From Methanomassiliicoccaceae archaeon (GTDB lineage Archaea > Thermoplasmatota > Thermoplasmata > Methanomassiliicoccales > Methanomethylophilaceae): a stretch of 5,447 bases of DNA. The stretch's first letter is position 1. Each line of letters starts with the position of its first letter. This document shows positions 4,886 through 5,447 of this stretch, piece after piece. The notes under the pieces were generated by a model, which saw nothing but the letters and a program-made list of their open reading frames with translations, did no database searches and had not been told where the DNA came from. Both the position numbers and the translations under genes were made by a program. Location: positions 1 to 5,447 of the forward strand of contig WQZJ01000082.1 in assembly GCA_009780795.1 (NCBI GenBank). The letters are read 5' to 3'.

Positions 4886-5260
4886 ATGGCGGAACAGAGA
4901 GAGATATATTTATGCGCACGGTGCGGGAACATTGTCGAGGTTGAATGCGGGGGAAAGGGCAAACTCTCCTGCTGCGGCGAGGATATGAAACTCATGCCAC
5001 CCAACACAGTCGATGCGGCGGTCGAGAAGCACGTCCCGGTCATAGAGAAGGCTGACGGCGGTATACTGGTGAAGGTGGGGAGCGTCACGCACCCGATGGC
5101 GGACGACCATTACATAGTGTATATCGAGATATTTGACGAAGGTGTTCTCAGAAGGAAGTACCTTAAACCCGGCGACCCTCCGGAAGCGTTCTTCAAAGGC
5201 GCGACCGACAAGGCGGTCGCGCAGGAATACTGCAACAAGCACGGACTCTGGAAGTCCTGA
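4886..5260 (+). CDS. dfx: Desulfoferrodoxin, class II superoxide reductase
   Basis: Reduces superoxide to hydrogen peroxide in the cytoplasm without making oxygen, a common defence in anaerobes. The protein has 124 residues, the usual length. The N-terminal desulforedoxin domain binds a rubredoxin-like iron (centre I) through C10, C13, C29 and C30. The catalytic domain holds centre II: H49, H69, H75 and H119 with C116 as the axial thiolate; E47 and K48 of the E-K-H-V-P motif are also present, and H-P-M at 69-71 is typical. Both centres are complete, so it is class II (2Fe). With the ATG at 4886, these ligand numbers coincide with those I recall for Desulfovibrio and Desulfarculus proteins, supporting this start over the GTG at 4877, as does the GGAGTGA before it. 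It is divergent from isf2, whose family can also remove O2 and peroxide. The electron donor, often rubredoxin, is not in the window. Confidence 0.97.
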   Translation: MAEQREIYLCARCGNIVEVECGGKGKLSCCGEDMKLMPPNTVDAAVEKHVPVIEKADGGILVKVGSVTHPMADDHYIVYIEIFDEGVLRRKYLKPGDPPEAFFKGATDKAVAQEYCNKHGLWKS

Positions 5261-5447
5261 TCAAACCCCTTCCGTCCTCTATTTTTATTGTCCGCACGGA
5301 ATGTGTGATATTCGAACCTTGTTCGGGCTAATGGGAAATCATCACTTTGCCAATTTTTGAAATGATCAATCTCATCTGAAACGGCACCTTTAGGGCTTTT
5401 TGAGATGTCAAAACAACGCAAAGCCACGTAGATATTAGAAGAACTGA
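5261..5447. other. Intergenic region after dfx, no supported gene
   Basis: This AT-richer stretch runs to the window edge. ATTTTTATT at 5281-5289 is a plausible T-rich terminator for dfx. It is loosely flanked by TCCGT and ACGGA, which could form a weak stem. The rest holds two similar TTGA...TCAA elements, listed separately. A 19-codon reading frame from the ATG at 5301 has no family features. I see no tRNA or rRNA. Confidence 0.6.
5354..5413 (+). repeat. Two similar TTTTTGA...TCAA dyads 43 bases apart
   Basis: TTTTTGAAATGATCAA at 5354-5369 and TTTTTGAGATGTCAAA at 5397-5412 are near-identical direct repeats, and each is also an imperfect dyad (TTGA-n5-TCAA and TTTTGA-n4-TCAAAA). The second has a perfect 6 bp stem. 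They could be paired regulator sites for a gene beyond the right edge. AT-rich sequence makes chance similarity possible. Confidence 0.35.

Noticed and set aside
5305..5330. GGTTCGAAT-like stretch on the minus strand resembling a tRNA T-loop
   Set aside because: The flanking five bases on each side do not pair, and no acceptor or anticodon arm can be drawn around it.
5110..5427. Minus-strand open frame of 105 codons entering the right intergenic region
   Set aside because: It starts with GTG, overlaps dfx antisense for about half its length, and shows no motif or ribosome site; 55 open codons in the intergenic part can occur by chance.
5359..5447. Possible C/D box guide RNA (ATGATCA, TCTGA, final ACTGA)
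   Set aside because: The C box differs from RTGATGA, the internal C' box is not convincing, and the spacing is wrong for a compact archaeal C/D RNA.
1..5447. CRISPR arrays, insertion sequences, integrase or attachment sites
   Set aside because: I saw no spaced direct repeats, transposase motifs or terminal inverted repeats, and the gene content is chromosomal housekeeping and stress response.

Overview
This window looks like archaeal chromosome, most likely from a euryarchaeal or Thermoplasmatota methanogen, perhaps of the Methanomassiliicoccales type. The evidence is a glycerol-1-phosphate dehydrogenase (the enzyme that sets archaeal lipid stereochemistry), an archaeal NadM-type NMN adenylyltransferase, a UPF0179 protein, the C-terminal end of an archaeal LonB-like protease, two iron-sulfur flavoproteins (ISF, typical of methanogens), and archaeal TATA boxes about 25 bases before several start codons. 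Of nine stop codons, eight are TGA and one is TAA; none is TAG. This would fit a pyrrolysine-using lineage but does not prove one. The order-level placement is inference.

Layout. Bases 1-249 hold the 3' end of a lonB-like gene. Bases 284-1292 hold an overlapping pair, nadM and pncC, which together recycle and rebuild NAD. pncC meets UPF0179 tail to tail with no base between the two stop codons. UPF0179 follows egsA on the minus strand, and the two probably form an operon (2797 down to 1293). A divergent intergenic region of about 165 bases separates egsA from isf1 (2963-3511). It carries a TATA box and a perfect 9+9 bp palindrome placed exactly between that TATA box and the isf1 start. isf1 overlaps, tail to tail by 26 bp, a HisA-related (beta/alpha)8-like gene of unknown function, which is the second gene of an operon led by isf2 (4721 down to 4152). 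isf2 is divergent from a class II desulfoferrodoxin gene (4886-5260). Bases 5261-5447 hold no gene I can support, only a T-rich stretch and two TTGA...TCAA dyads.

How the genes work together. The left half is housekeeping: protein turnover, NAD metabolism and the first committed step of archaeal lipid synthesis. The right half reads as an oxygen and oxidative-stress island. Superoxide reductase turns superoxide into peroxide, and ISF-family proteins are known to handle O2 and H2O2 in methanogens. The least explained parts are the HisA-like protein between the two ISF genes, the operator-like palindrome of isf1, and the duplicated four-cysteine module that can be read in UPF0179.
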